Shown: positions 1 to 6,252 of the stretch, in pieces
Position numbering within the stretch: position 1 is the stretch's first letter
Layout: each line of letters starts with the position of its first letter
Program-made: the position numbers and the translations under genes
Assembly: GCA_023422485.1 (NCBI GenBank)
Contig: JAGTAM010000365.1
Coordinates: forward strand, 1-8,698
Source of the DNA: Pseudomonadota bacterium
GTDB lineage: Bacteria; Pseudomonadota; Alphaproteobacteria; Rhizobiales; Beijerinckiaceae
DNA: 8,698 nt
Reading direction: 5' to 3'
Notes under the pieces: generated by a model
Databases searched by the model: none
The model's input: only the letters and a program-made list of their open reading frames with translations
Told to the model about the DNA's origin: nothing

Positions 1-5
1 GTGCC

Positions 6-713
6 GTGCCGCCGGCCCACGCGCTGGGGCAGCTCGCCGCCTATTTCGCGGACCCGGCCGGTCTCAGCCGGGCGGCGACCGACGACTTCCTCGGCGCGCT
101 GCGGGTGCAGGACGCGGCCTACCGCGCTCATCTCGAGGCGACGGCGGCGGAGGTCGGCACCGAGGAACGGGTGCTGCGCGCGAACTACCGTCCGCGGGGA
201 ATCGCGCTGGCGGTGGGCGGCGGCCTCTTCGCCGTCATCGCGCTCGCGATCGCCGTGTTCGGCGTGCCGGGGATTTCGCCGAAGGACAATGGCGTCGTCC
301 TCGCGACGGCCCTCGGCCTCGGGGCGCTCCTGGGCGGGGCCGGCGCCCTCATCCTGCGCCGGGGCGAGCCCGTGATGCTGACCCTCAACCCCGACGGGCT
401 GAAGGCGCCGGGGCTCGACCGGACGATCCCGTGGGATTCGATCGCCGACCTCGACATGACGTTCAACCAGACCGGCATCCTCACGCGTCTGCTGCTGCCG
501 CCCGAGGCGGACTGGCCGCAGCGCCTGCCCGGCCGGCACGGGACCAAGCTCGACCCGAAGCGCCGCATCATCACGCTCCCGATCGGCATGCCGCGTGGGA
601 TGAAGCCGCAGGACTTCGCCGACCTGATCGGGCGCTACCAGATGGCGGCGCAGGCCCGGCGCCTCCTCGCCGAGAGCGCACGGGCATCACCTTCCGAACC
701 ACAGCCAGCCTGA
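6..713 (+). CDS. Two-helix membrane protein with C-terminal, possibly PH-like, cytoplasmic domain (5' end may be cut)
   Basis: I do not recognise a named family. Counting from the GTG at position 6, the protein has a soluble, Ala-rich helical N-terminal part (residues 1-63). Two hydrophobic helices follow (about 65-87 and 96-117), joined by a short loop containing SPKDNG, so both ends should face the same side, probably the cytoplasm. Residues 121-235 form a soluble domain. Its alternating pattern (VMLTLNPDGLKAP, then RTIPWDSIADLDM) resembles the bacterial YcxB/PH-like membrane-associated fold; that is a pattern inference only. The frame stays open to the window edge and no ribosome binding site is visible before the GTG, so the true start may lie upstream. 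The stop is 6 bases before the next gene, which suggests co-transcription and possibly a joint membrane role. Confidence 0.75.
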   Translation: MPPAHALGQLAAYFADPAGLSRAATDDFLGALRVQDAAYRAHLEATAAEVGTEERVLRANYRPRGIALAVGGGLFAVIALAIAVFGVPGISPKDNGVVLATALGLGALLGGAGALILRRGEPVMLTLNPDGLKAPGLDRTIPWDSIADLDMTFNQTGILTRLLLPPEADWPQRLPGRHGTKLDPKRRIITLPIGMPRGMKPQDFADLIGRYQMAAQARRLLAESARASPSEPQPA

Positions 714-719
714 GGCCGC

Positions 720-1247
720 ATGACCGCATCTCCCGAGCGCGCTCACCCCGTCGAGAGGGCCGAGCCCCTGCGGCTGCCGCCCCAGCGGCACGGTTGGATG
801 GCGACCTTCTGGGTCCTGTTCGGCGTCGTGGCACTCGGGGCCATGCTCGCGGCCTGCGCCATCTACACGGCGCCGGCCCTGATCTCGGACTGGCAGGTCC
901 GCGAGACGGCCGCGCCCGTGGCGGAGGCCCGAATCAGCGACGGCAAGTGCAGCTCCAAGATCGCGATCCACATCTGCGACCTGACGCTGACCCTGCGCCG
1001 GCCCACCGGCACCGTCACCCGCCGGGTGAACTACGTGTTCGCCGGCCTGCATGTCGGCGATTTCAGTGCCGGGCCGATGGCCGATCCGGCGCGCCCGGAT
1101 CTCATCACCACCGATCTCGGCCTCGAACGGCTGTGGAACCGCACGATCACGCTCGTGATCATCATGGCTGCGCTCGCAGCGGCCATCGTCGGGGCGCTCC
1201 TCTCGCTGGTGCGCAACCGGCGCGCCGCCTCCGATGCTGCCAAGTGA
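720..1247 (+). CDS. Membrane protein with a periplasmic domain between two helices, unknown function
   Basis: This 175-residue protein is not assigned to a named family. The N-terminal 26 residues are hydrophilic and Pro/Arg-rich. Helix 1 spans about 27-50 and helix 2 about 142-165, followed by a basic tail (RNRR at 165-168) expected in the cytoplasm. The 90-residue segment between them should lie in the periplasm. It has two cysteines (C77 and C86, in KCSSKIAIHIC) that could form a disulfide, and a beta-rich stretch (LTLTLRRPTGTVTRRVNYVF). The ATG lies 6 bases after the upstream stop, and a GAGG overlapping that stop (712-715) can serve as ribosome binding site. The tight spacing suggests an operon with the preceding membrane protein. 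The domain arrangement recalls DUF3592-type bacterial proteins, but I cannot establish homology by eye. Confidence 0.85.
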   Translation: MTASPERAHPVERAEPLRLPPQRHGWMATFWVLFGVVALGAMLAACAIYTAPALISDWQVRETAAPVAEARISDGKCSSKIAIHICDLTLTLRRPTGTVTRRVNYVFAGLHVGDFSAGPMADPARPDLITTDLGLERLWNRTITLVIIMAALAAAIVGALLSLVRNRRAASDAAK

Positions 1248-1265
1248 CGGGCGATCCCGGCCGGA

Positions 1266-1463
1266 TCAGTCCGCAGGCTCGGCCGCATCGAGCGCCGTCC
1301 GCATCGCCGGATCGCGACCGTAGCGCTGCCGCAGCCGCGTCTCGTCCGTCTCGATGTCATCGCAGCGCAGTCTCTTGACGGCATCGACAGATTCGCGGCC
1401 GAGGGCGCAACGCTGCGGCTCGGCTTCCGCCGCGGGGTGCAGGGCACCTGCTCGATCCCGCAA
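1266..1463 (-). pseudogene. Possible 3' remnant of a minus-strand gene
   Basis: The open frame ends at a TGA (complement of 1266-1268). Its last ~35 codons, from about 1385 to 1269, look coding: nearly all end in G or C, and the peptide is charged and balanced (DDIETDETRLRQRYGRDP, later ending AAEPAD). Further upstream the G/C-ending bias drops, and the only available start is a TTG at 1463 without a ribosome binding site. I read this as the C-terminal tail of a gene that lost its 5' part. It would converge with the gene ending at 1247. It could also be a short real ORF or an antisense shadow of a plus-strand remnant; the family is not recognised. Confidence 0.25.
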
Positions 1464-1682
1464 GGGGGCGCGGCCTGCTGGGCGCGGGTCGCGCGTGAGG
1501 AAAAGATCCCGGCACCCGTCGCGGCCCTGCCAGTGCCGGCCAATATTCGCGCCGAAGCTTACCGGGCCGGGAAGGCCCCCAAGGATACCCCGAGCATCGT
1601 CTCCTTCCCGGTGCGGCTCGTCTGGACCGGCCGCCTCGCTTTCGAGGCCGGCGGTCCGATGCGATGCCTGCCGGCGCCGTGA
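1437..1682 (+). pseudogene. Possible 3' remnant or small ORF, unknown function
   Basis: From the GTG at 1437 this frame gives 81 residues with two cysteines near the start (GTCSIPQGGAACW) and a probable beta pair near the end (SIVSFPVRLVWTGRLAF). About 84% of its codons end in G or C, as in the neighbouring genes, which argues for coding origin. The coding-like composition continues upstream to about 1390 (FAAEGATLRLGFRRG), where there is no usable start codon, and the GTG has no clear ribosome binding site. I therefore favour a 5'-truncated remnant over an intact small gene. There is no signal peptide and no recognised domain. The stop is 64 bases before the exported-protein gene. Confidence 0.3.
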
Positions 1683-1746
1683 CGGCGCACCCGCCCTTCA
1701 CCCCCGCGCCCGCGATGCGGGCCGCCCATCGAGGAGAAACCGCCGC

Positions 1747-2247
1747 ATGATCTCACGCCGAAACGCGCTCGCCGCCGCCGCAACCCTGCTCTGCGCCTCC
1801 GCGGCCTGGGCCGAACCGACGATCGGGCTCGCCGAGCGCAGGGCCATCGCCGCCTATCGCGAGAGCCGCTACCCGGCGCAGGAAAAGGCGATCCAGGAGG
1901 CCGCGGGCTTTCCCGTGCCGGTCGAGGTGGCGTGGGACCAGATCACCCTGCCGGGCGACGCGAAATACTATTCGGACGAAGGCTATTTCGAGAAGACGAT
2001 CTTCGAGCCGATCGCCGCCGGTCTGAAGGAGGTCGGCAAGGACAAGATGGGCCGCGAGGCGCTGCAGGCGAAGCTGAAGTCGATCCGCATCCGCTTCGAC
2101 GAGAAGACGGCGCCGGCCTCGAACTACCCGAACGGCCTGAAGTTCGACGGCGGCGTCCTCGACGTGAACTGGCGGCCGTTCTCGAACGTGGCCGATTTCA
2201 AGGATCGGGTGGAGGCGGTGGTGAAGGTATTGGAGAAGAACCTGTAA
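1747..2247 (+). CDS. Small exported (periplasmic) protein, unknown function
   Basis: This 166-residue protein starts with a clear signal peptide: basic MISRRN, a hydrophobic Ala/Leu core (7-20) and an AWA cleavage motif at 20-22, giving a mature protein beginning EPTIG. The double arginine is only weakly Tat-like, so Sec export is the default. The mature part is mixed alpha/beta, with a helix at about residues 27-50, an acidic Tyr-rich loop (KYYSDEGYFEKTIFEP), a Lys-rich amphipathic segment (about 93-120) and a C-terminal helix (VADFKDRVEAVVKVLEKNL). No cysteine remains after cleavage and no catalytic motif is seen. The ATG is chosen because GAGGAG (1731-1736) lies 10 bases upstream and the signal peptide follows directly, although the frame is open further upstream. 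The family is not recognised. Confidence 0.85.
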   Translation: MISRRNALAAAATLLCASAAWAEPTIGLAERRAIAAYRESRYPAQEKAIQEAAGFPVPVEVAWDQITLPGDAKYYSDEGYFEKTIFEPIAAGLKEVGKDKMGREALQAKLKSIRIRFDEKTAPASNYPNGLKFDGGVLDVNWRPFSNVADFKDRVEAVVKVLEKNL

Positions 2248-2249
2248 CC

Positions 2250-2366
2250 CTGAAGGCCGCACTCGCCCTCTGCGGCGCGGCTGCGGCCGGGCCGGCTCTC
2301 CGTTCGGGCGCCTACGGCCTGCGCGGCAACGCCGAGGCCACCTCGACCGGTCACCGCGTGAACTGA
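2250..2366 (+). CDS. Doubtful mini-ORF with signal-like sequence
   Basis: The frame between the exported-protein gene and the HD gene encodes about 38 residues. It begins with a hydrophobic, signal-like stretch (LKAALALCGAAAAGPAL) and ends with a polar tail (NAEATSTGHRVN). About 85% of its codons end in G or C, which fits coding sequence. No ATG, GTG or TTG is placed correctly; only CTG at 2250 or ATT at 2229 could start it, and neither has a good ribosome binding site. Its stop (2364-2366) overlaps the GAGG that serves the HD gene. It could be a translationally coupled leader peptide, a remnant of a small secreted protein, or chance. Confidence 0.2.
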   Translation: MKAALALCGAAAAGPALRSGAYGLRGNAEATSTGHRVN

Positions 2367-2374
2367 GGCCCGGC

Positions 2375-3043
2375 ATGGACGACCGCCTACGACAGCGCTT
2401 CGACGGACTCTGGGACCGAACCACTGGAACGGCCGGTGCGGAGGCGGTGTGGCGGGTGCTCGATGCCGGGTATGGCGAGGCTGCGCGCCACTATCACGGC
2501 TGGCGTCACATCGCGGACCTGCTCGAGGGTCACGATGCGGCGCGGGCCCTGCCGGACTTCGCAGAACTGGATCACGATGCCATCGACCTCGCGATCGTCT
2601 TCCACGATGCGGTCTACGACACGGCCCGTACCGACAACGAGGCGCGCAGCGCCGACCTGCTGCGCACCCATGCCGGGCCGCGAGCGGATTCGGGTCCGAT
2701 TCGGGCGGCGGAGGCGATGATCCGGGCCACCGCCGCGCACGCGCCGAGTGCCGATCCGGCAACGCGGCTGATGCTGGACCTCGATCTCGCGGTTCTGGGC
2801 GCCGCCGGCCCGGTCTACGAGGCCTATGCCGCGGCGATCCGATGCGAGTACGCCGCGGTTCCTGACGCGGCGTGGCGCATCGGCCGGGCAGGCGTGCTCG
2901 GCCGCTTTCTCGCCCGGCCGCGCCTCTACCAGACCGACCCCTTCCGCGATCGCTTCGAGACGTCGGCCCGCACCAACCTCGCCGCCGAGCTGCACGCGCT
3001 TCGCGCCGACCGGTCCGGTCGACCGTCATTCGTTCCCCGCTGA
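2375..3043 (+). CDS. HD-superfamily metal-dependent phosphohydrolase (COG4339 type)
   Basis: This 222-residue protein, close to the usual ~200-220 residues of the family, has the motifs of the predicted HD phosphohydrolases grouped in COG4339. These are HYHGWRHI at residues 39-46 (matching the family YHNxxHI metal-binding start), the HD doublet in FHDAVYD at 76-82 (H77, D78), the following NEARSA at 88-93, IRATAAH at 116-122, and LDLDLAVLG at 134-142 carrying the later metal-site aspartates. The fold is all-helical and soluble. Such proteins are expected to bind divalent metal and hydrolyse a phosphoester, but the natural substrate is not established. The ATG has GAGG (2365-2368) 6 bases upstream. 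A strong hairpin follows the stop, so the gene may end its own transcript. The polar C-terminal tail (about 208-222) is poorly conserved in appearance. Confidence 0.9.
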   Translation: MDDRLRQRFDGLWDRTTGTAGAEAVWRVLDAGYGEAARHYHGWRHIADLLEGHDAARALPDFAELDHDAIDLAIVFHDAVYDTARTDNEARSADLLRTHAGPRADSGPIRAAEAMIRATAAHAPSADPATRLMLDLDLAVLGAAGPVYEAYAAAIRCEYAAVPDAAWRIGRAGVLGRFLARPRLYQTDPFRDRFETSARTNLAAELHALRADRSGRPSFVPR

Positions 3044-3046
3044 AGC

Positions 3047-3075
3047 GATGGACGGCCGGGCACCCGGCCGCCATC
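3047..3075 (+). terminator. Strong GC hairpin after the HD hydrolase gene
   Basis: A near-perfect inverted repeat begins 3 bases after the HD gene's stop. GATGG (3047-3051) pairs with CCATC (3071-3075), and CGGCCGGG (3053-3060) with CCCGGCCG (3063-3070), leaving A3052 as a single bulge. The innermost pair must open to leave a 4-base loop. No T-run follows, so it is not a classic intrinsic terminator. In a GC-rich alphaproteobacterium it could still terminate transcription or stabilise mRNA ends. It lies just before the LRR-kinase gene. Confidence 0.5.
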
Positions 3076-3100
3076 CTGGCGGAAACGACACGAGATCCCC

Positions 3101-4435
3101 ATGGACGCCCCACCGACCCCTACGCTGGACGCCCTTCGCCGCGGCGACCTCGCCGGAGCCAGGGTGCTGCGGCTTGCCGGAGAACCGACCGAATTCCCGC
3201 CCGAGATCTTCGGCCTCGCCGAAACCCTGGAGGTGCTCGATCTCAGCGGCTGCGGCCTCACGAAACTCCCGGATGAGATCGGCCGGCTCAAGCGCCTGCG
3301 CGTCCTGTTCGGCTCGGGCAACCGCTTCGAGCGGCTCCCGCCCGCGCTCGGAGATTGCCCGGCCCTGAGCCAGATCGGCTTTCGCGCCACCGGCTTGCGC
3401 GAAGTGCCGGCCGAGGCACTGCCACCGGCCCTGCGCTGGCTCACCCTGACCGACAACCGGATCGAGCACCTGCCCGACGCGATCGGCCGACGCCCGCACC
3501 TGCAGAAGCTGATGCTGGCGGGAAATCGCCTGCGGACCCTGCCGGCCTCGCTCGAAGGCGCACGGAACCTCGAATTGCTGCGCCTCTCCGCCAACCGCTT
3601 CGAGGCGCTGCCCGGTTGGCTCGCGGGCCTGCCGCGCCTCGCCTGGATCGCCTGGGCCGGCAATCCCCTCGATGGCCCGGCCACGCCGTCGCCTGTGCCG
3701 CGCGTGCCGTGGAACGCGCTCGATCTCGGCCCATGCCTCGGCGAGGGCGCCTCGGGACGGATTTACCGGGCGTCGTGGCGGACCTCCGACGGGGTTCAAG
3801 CCGTCGCGGTCAAGCTGTTCAAGGGCCGGATGACCAGCGACGGGCTGCCCGAGCGCGAAATGGAGGCCTGCCTCGCCGCCGGCCGGCATCCCCACCTCAC
3901 CGGCGCCCTCGGCCGGATCGAGGGGCACCCGGAGGGCGAGCAGGGTCTGGTGATGCCGCTGATCCCAGAGGGCTGGCGGGTCCTGGCCGGGCCGCCGAGC
4001 CTGGAGAGCTGCAGCCGCGACGTCTACGCGCCCGGCCGCGCCCTGCCGCCGACGACGGGCCTGCGGATCGCGGCCGGGATCGCCCGGGCCGCGGCCCATC
4101 TGCACGGCCAGGGCGTGCTCCACGGCGATCTCTACGCGCACAATACTCTCTGGGATGGGAGCGCGGGCGAGGCGGTGCTGAGCGATTTCGGGGCCGCCTC
4201 CCGGCTGCCGCGCGGCGAGGCCGGCCGTCCCTGGCAGCGCGTCGAAACCCGCGCCTGGGGCCTCCTGCTCGGCGAACTGCTCGAGCGTTGCGCGGAGGAA
4301 CCCCAGGACATCGACGGGCTGCGGGCGCTGGAACGAGCCTGCTGCCAGGCTGATACGCAGGCGCGGCCGTTGATGGCGGAGGTCGTGGCAACACTCACCG
4401 CGCGATTGTCGCCGGATCGTCACGCTCCTGCGTGA
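3101..4435 (+). CDS. Leucine-rich-repeat protein fused to an atypical Ser/Thr protein kinase domain
   Basis: The 444-residue protein has seven LRRs, starting at residues 20, 43, 66, 89, 111, 134 and 157 (23-residue LPxxI type; the fourth has 22), and a capping half repeat at 180-195. The kinase domain spans about 206-437. It contains the Gly loop LGEGASGRIY (213-222), the ATP-anchoring lysine K238 in AVAVKLF, a candidate helix-C glutamate (E253 or E255), the catalytic loop HGDLYAHN (H341, D343, N348) and DFG at 362-364. The catalytic loop has Gly where most kinases have Arg (HRD) and lacks the usual lysine two residues after the aspartate. The activation segment is short: only about 20 residues separate DFG from VETRAWG, which stands for subdomain IX (E382 for Asp), and no APE motif is seen. 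There is no membrane segment or signal, so it is cytoplasmic; the LRRs probably bind a partner. This architecture recurs in proteobacteria, but the substrates are unknown to me. The ribosome binding site is weak (GAGAT near 3091). Confidence 0.9.
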   Translation: MDAPPTPTLDALRRGDLAGARVLRLAGEPTEFPPEIFGLAETLEVLDLSGCGLTKLPDEIGRLKRLRVLFGSGNRFERLPPALGDCPALSQIGFRATGLREVPAEALPPALRWLTLTDNRIEHLPDAIGRRPHLQKLMLAGNRLRTLPASLEGARNLELLRLSANRFEALPGWLAGLPRLAWIAWAGNPLDGPATPSPVPRVPWNALDLGPCLGEGASGRIYRASWRTSDGVQAVAVKLFKGRMTSDGLPEREMEACLAAGRHPHLTGALGRIEGHPEGEQGLVMPLIPEGWRVLAGPPSLESCSRDVYAPGRALPPTTGLRIAAGIARAAAHLHGQGVLHGDLYAHNTLWDGSAGEAVLSDFGAASRLPRGEAGRPWQRVETRAWGLLLGELLERCAEEPQDIDGLRALERACCQADTQARPLMAEVVATLTARLSPDRHAPA

Positions 4436-4535
4436 TCCATGGCACGTCCAGGCGCGTTGTGTCTGTCCCGGACAATGCGGCAGGATGCACGCTTGACCCC
4501 CGCCACAACCTTCACGAGGAGCAGGACGAAACCGC
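4436..4535. promoter_or_regulatory. Intergenic region before the CYTH-CHAD gene
   Basis: These 100 bases separate the kinase and CYTH-CHAD genes. They contain a short dyad, TGTC-CCG-GACA (4464-4474), and a TTGACC (4493-4498) resembling a -35 box, but no convincing -10 element lies 16-18 bases beyond it. GAGGAGCAGGA (4516-4526) provides the ribosome binding site for the ATG at 4536. A promoter here is plausible but not demonstrated. Confidence 0.3.
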
Positions 4536-6074
4536 ATGAGCGACCCGCGCGAGATCGAGCTGAAGCTGGAATGCGAGCCATCCGACCTCGCCACCCTGCA
4601 GGATCATCCGCTCCTGCGGGATGCGGCGGAGCAGGGGGAGGCGGACCTCGCCTCCGTCTACTTCGACACGTCCGACCGGCTTTTGCTCGCGGCCAAGCTC
4701 GGCCTGCGGGTGCGCGAGAGCGGTGGCCGCTTCGTCCAGACCCTGAAGGCCGAGGGTGACGGGCTGTTCGATCGGCCGGAATGGGAGCATCCGGTGGAGC
4801 GCTCCGAGCCCGACCGGGCGGCGCTGGCCGATACGCCGTTCGCGCGCCACGTCGGGGCCGACGCCGCGCTGGATCCACTCTTCATCACCCGCGTGACGCG
4901 GCGGACCTATCTCGTCGACCAGGGCGGGTCGCGCATCGAGGTCGCCCTCGACACCGGCCGGATCGAGGCGCCGGCCGCAGGCGACCGCATCGTGCCGATC
5001 TGCGAGGTCGAACTCGAACTCAAGGACGGGACGGCGAGCGACCTGTTCGCCCTGGCCCAAGCCATCGCCAATCTCGTGCCGGTCCGCCTCGGCGTGCGCA
5101 GCAAGGCCGAGCGCGGCTACGCCCTGGCCACGGGCAAGCTCGACAAGGTGCGCAAGGCCGAGCCCGTGCCGCTGCGCGAGGACATGAGCGCGGCCGACGC
5201 CTTCCGCTCCGTGGCGCATGCCTGCCTGCGCCAGATGCGCATCAACGAGGACATTCTGCTCAGGGGCCGCGACGCCGATGCCCTGCACCAGATGCGCGTC
5301 GCGATCCGGCGCCTGCGCTCGGCCTTCTCCCTGTTCGGCGACCTCGTGGACGATCCCCTCGGCGTGCGCATCCGGACAGAGCTGAAGGAGGTCACCGAGC
5401 CGCTCGGCCGGGCGCGCAACCTCGACGTCTTCCTCGCCACGATCCTGCCGGCGGAGCGCGAGCGGCACCCCGACGAAACCGGCCTGCTCGGCCTGGAGCG
5501 GCAGCTCGAGGAGGAGCGCGCCAAGGCCTATCGCGACATCGCCGCCTTGCTCGAATCGGATGCGTGGCGGATGCTGCTGCTCGACCTCGTCGGCTGGATC
5601 AATGCCGGGCCCTGGCTGCGGGAGAAGAGCCCCGGCCGCACCGCCCTGCGCGAGGAGCCGGCCCGCATCTTCGCCGCCCGCGAACTCGACCGGCGGCGGC
5701 GTCAGGTGAAGCGGCGCGGGCGCCATCTCGATGACCTCGAGGCCGAGGAGCGCCACAGGGTACGCATCGCCGCCAAGAAACTGCGCTACGGGGCCGAGTT
5801 CTTTGCCGCGCTCTTCCCCGGCAAGAAGGCCGCCAAGCGCCACACCGCCTTCGGCAAGGCGCTCTCGGATCTGCAGGATCATCTCGGCGCGCTGAACGAC
5901 ATCGCCACCGGCCACGAGCTGATGCGCGATCTCACCGACGAGCCCACCGGCGCCTCGACCCTGTTCGCCGCCGGGATGACTGCGGCCGATATCGAGGCGC
6001 GCACCCGCACCCTGCTGGAAGCCGCCGCCGAGGCGCACGAAGAGCTCGTCGACACCAAACCGTTCTGGCGCTGA
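4536..6074 (+). CDS. CYTH-CHAD domain inorganic triphosphatase / polyphosphate-associated protein
   Basis: This 512-residue protein joins two domains. The N-terminal CYTH domain (about 4-200) is a triphosphate-tunnel enzyme. It shows the signature ExExK (E6, E8, K10), YFDTSDRLL at 42-50, LRVRESGGRFVQTLK at 57-71, the strand IEVALDTGRIE at 134-144, the acidic strand CEVELELKDG (156-165) and SKAERGY at 189-195. The C-terminal CHAD domain (about 213-505) is helical, with ALHQMRVAIRRLRSAF (249-264), GRARNLDVF (291-299), RHRVRIAAKKLRYGAEFF (406-423) and LQDHLGALND (446-455), which supply its basic, conserved-His surface. The characterised relative is E. coli YgiF, a metal-dependent triphosphatase of about 430 residues; CHAD domains are known to bind polyphosphate. 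I infer a cytoplasmic role in tri- or polyphosphate metabolism. All key CYTH residues are present. The start has a purine-rich ribosome binding site. Confidence 0.95.
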   Translation: MSDPREIELKLECEPSDLATLQDHPLLRDAAEQGEADLASVYFDTSDRLLLAAKLGLRVRESGGRFVQTLKAEGDGLFDRPEWEHPVERSEPDRAALADTPFARHVGADAALDPLFITRVTRRTYLVDQGGSRIEVALDTGRIEAPAAGDRIVPICEVELELKDGTASDLFALAQAIANLVPVRLGVRSKAERGYALATGKLDKVRKAEPVPLREDMSAADAFRSVAHACLRQMRINEDILLRGRDADALHQMRVAIRRLRSAFSLFGDLVDDPLGVRIRTELKEVTEPLGRARNLDVFLATILPAERERHPDETGLLGLERQLEEERAKAYRDIAALLESDAWRMLLLDLVGWINAGPWLREKSPGRTALREEPARIFAARELDRRRRQVKRRGRHLDDLEAEERHRVRIAAKKLRYGAEFFAALFPGKKAAKRHTAFGKALSDLQDHLGALNDIATGHELMRDLTDEPTGASTLFAAGMTAADIEARTRTLLEAAAEAHEELVDTKPFWR

Positions 6075-6080
6075 GACGAG

Positions 6081-6103
6081 GCCGGCCACGAACGGAGGCC
6101 GGC
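6081..6103 (+). terminator. Short GC stem-loop after the CYTH-CHAD gene
   Basis: GCCGGCC (6081-6087) and GGCCGGC (6097-6103) form a perfect 7-bp stem with a 9-base loop, starting 6 bases after the stop codon. No T-run follows. Its position fits a terminator or mRNA-stabilising 3' end, but GCCGGC is self-complementary and common in such GC-rich DNA. Confidence 0.35.
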
Positions 6104-6140
6104 TGACCTGTCAAGGGAGCGAGCCAAGTGCTCACACGGC

Positions 6141-6173
6141 TCAGGTTGCAGCCTGGACCTGCGCGAAACCTGA
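6141..6173. promoter_or_regulatory. Inverted repeat in the leader between the two CYTH genes
   Basis: TCAGGTT (6141-6147) is matched by its exact complement AACCTGA (6167-6173) with 19 bases between. Nested in it, CAGGT (6142-6146) can instead pair with ACCTG (6157-6161). The half-sites are about 26 bases apart centre to centre, too far for a simple helix-turn-helix dimer but compatible with an RNA structure or a pair of operator half-sites. The role is unknown. Confidence 0.25.
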
Positions 6174-6215
6174 TTGTCCGCAATCAAGCTCTGCCGTAAC
6201 GGAGTTGGGCCCAAG

Positions 6216-6246
6216 GGGCGGAACGTTTCCGCTGCCAAAGTTTTTT
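6216..6246 (+). terminator. Hairpin followed by T6 just before the second CYTH gene (terminator or attenuator)
   Basis: GCGGAA (6218-6223), loop CGT, and TTCCGC (6227-6232) form a perfect 6-bp stem. It can extend with GG (6216-6217) against CC (6235-6236) across a two-base bulge. AAAG and six T's (6241-6246) follow, the longest T-run in the leader of an otherwise GC-rich window. This resembles an intrinsic terminator, yet the next gene's ATG comes only 6 bases later. It could end read-through from the CYTH-CHAD gene or act as an attenuator; GCGG at 6247-6250 can pair with CCGC at 6229-6232 as a competing structure. Confidence 0.4.
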
Positions 6247-6252
6247 GCGGTA

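Larger units (their letters stand above)
1248..1746. other. Gene-poor stretch with two outward-facing gene tails
   Basis: No confident intact gene lies in these 499 bases. The left part (1266 to about 1385) is coding-like on the minus strand and the right part (about 1390-1682) on the plus strand, each ending in its own stop and lacking a plausible start. From 1683 to 1746 there is C-rich non-coding sequence with a small hairpin (GCCCGC at 1708-1713, loop GAT, GCGGGC at 1717-1722), followed by the GAGGAG ribosome binding site of the next gene at 1731-1736. I see no transposase, terminal inverted repeat or RNA gene. Confidence 0.5.

Noticed and set aside
1..375. Open frame starting at base 1 on the plus strand
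   Set aside because: Its product is Arg/Ser-rich with no hydrophobic or domain pattern, and it overlaps the better-supported membrane protein frame.
3158..3685. Periodic 69-base pattern as a possible DNA tandem repeat
   Set aside because: The periodicity is explained by the 23-residue LRR units; the DNA copies are divergent.
4493..4498. TTGACC as a -35 promoter box for the CYTH-CHAD gene
   Set aside because: No -10-like hexamer occurs at 16-18 bases downstream; the region there is the purine-rich ribosome binding site.
3026..4594. 522-codon minus-strand open frame opposite the LRR-kinase gene
   Set aside because: It is an antisense shadow of the repeats and kinase motifs, with no ribosome binding site and no recognised domain.
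4512..6089. Long open frame on the minus strand (over 500 codons) opposite the CYTH-CHAD gene
   Set aside because: It mirrors the codon frame of a well-supported gene. In GC-rich DNA the antisense frame stays open, and its translation shows no recognised domain.
6205..6252. TTG at 6205 as the start of the second CYTH gene
   Set aside because: It would add 16 residues before the ExExK motif, against the usual layout of the family, and it falls inside a palindrome with no spaced ribosome binding site.
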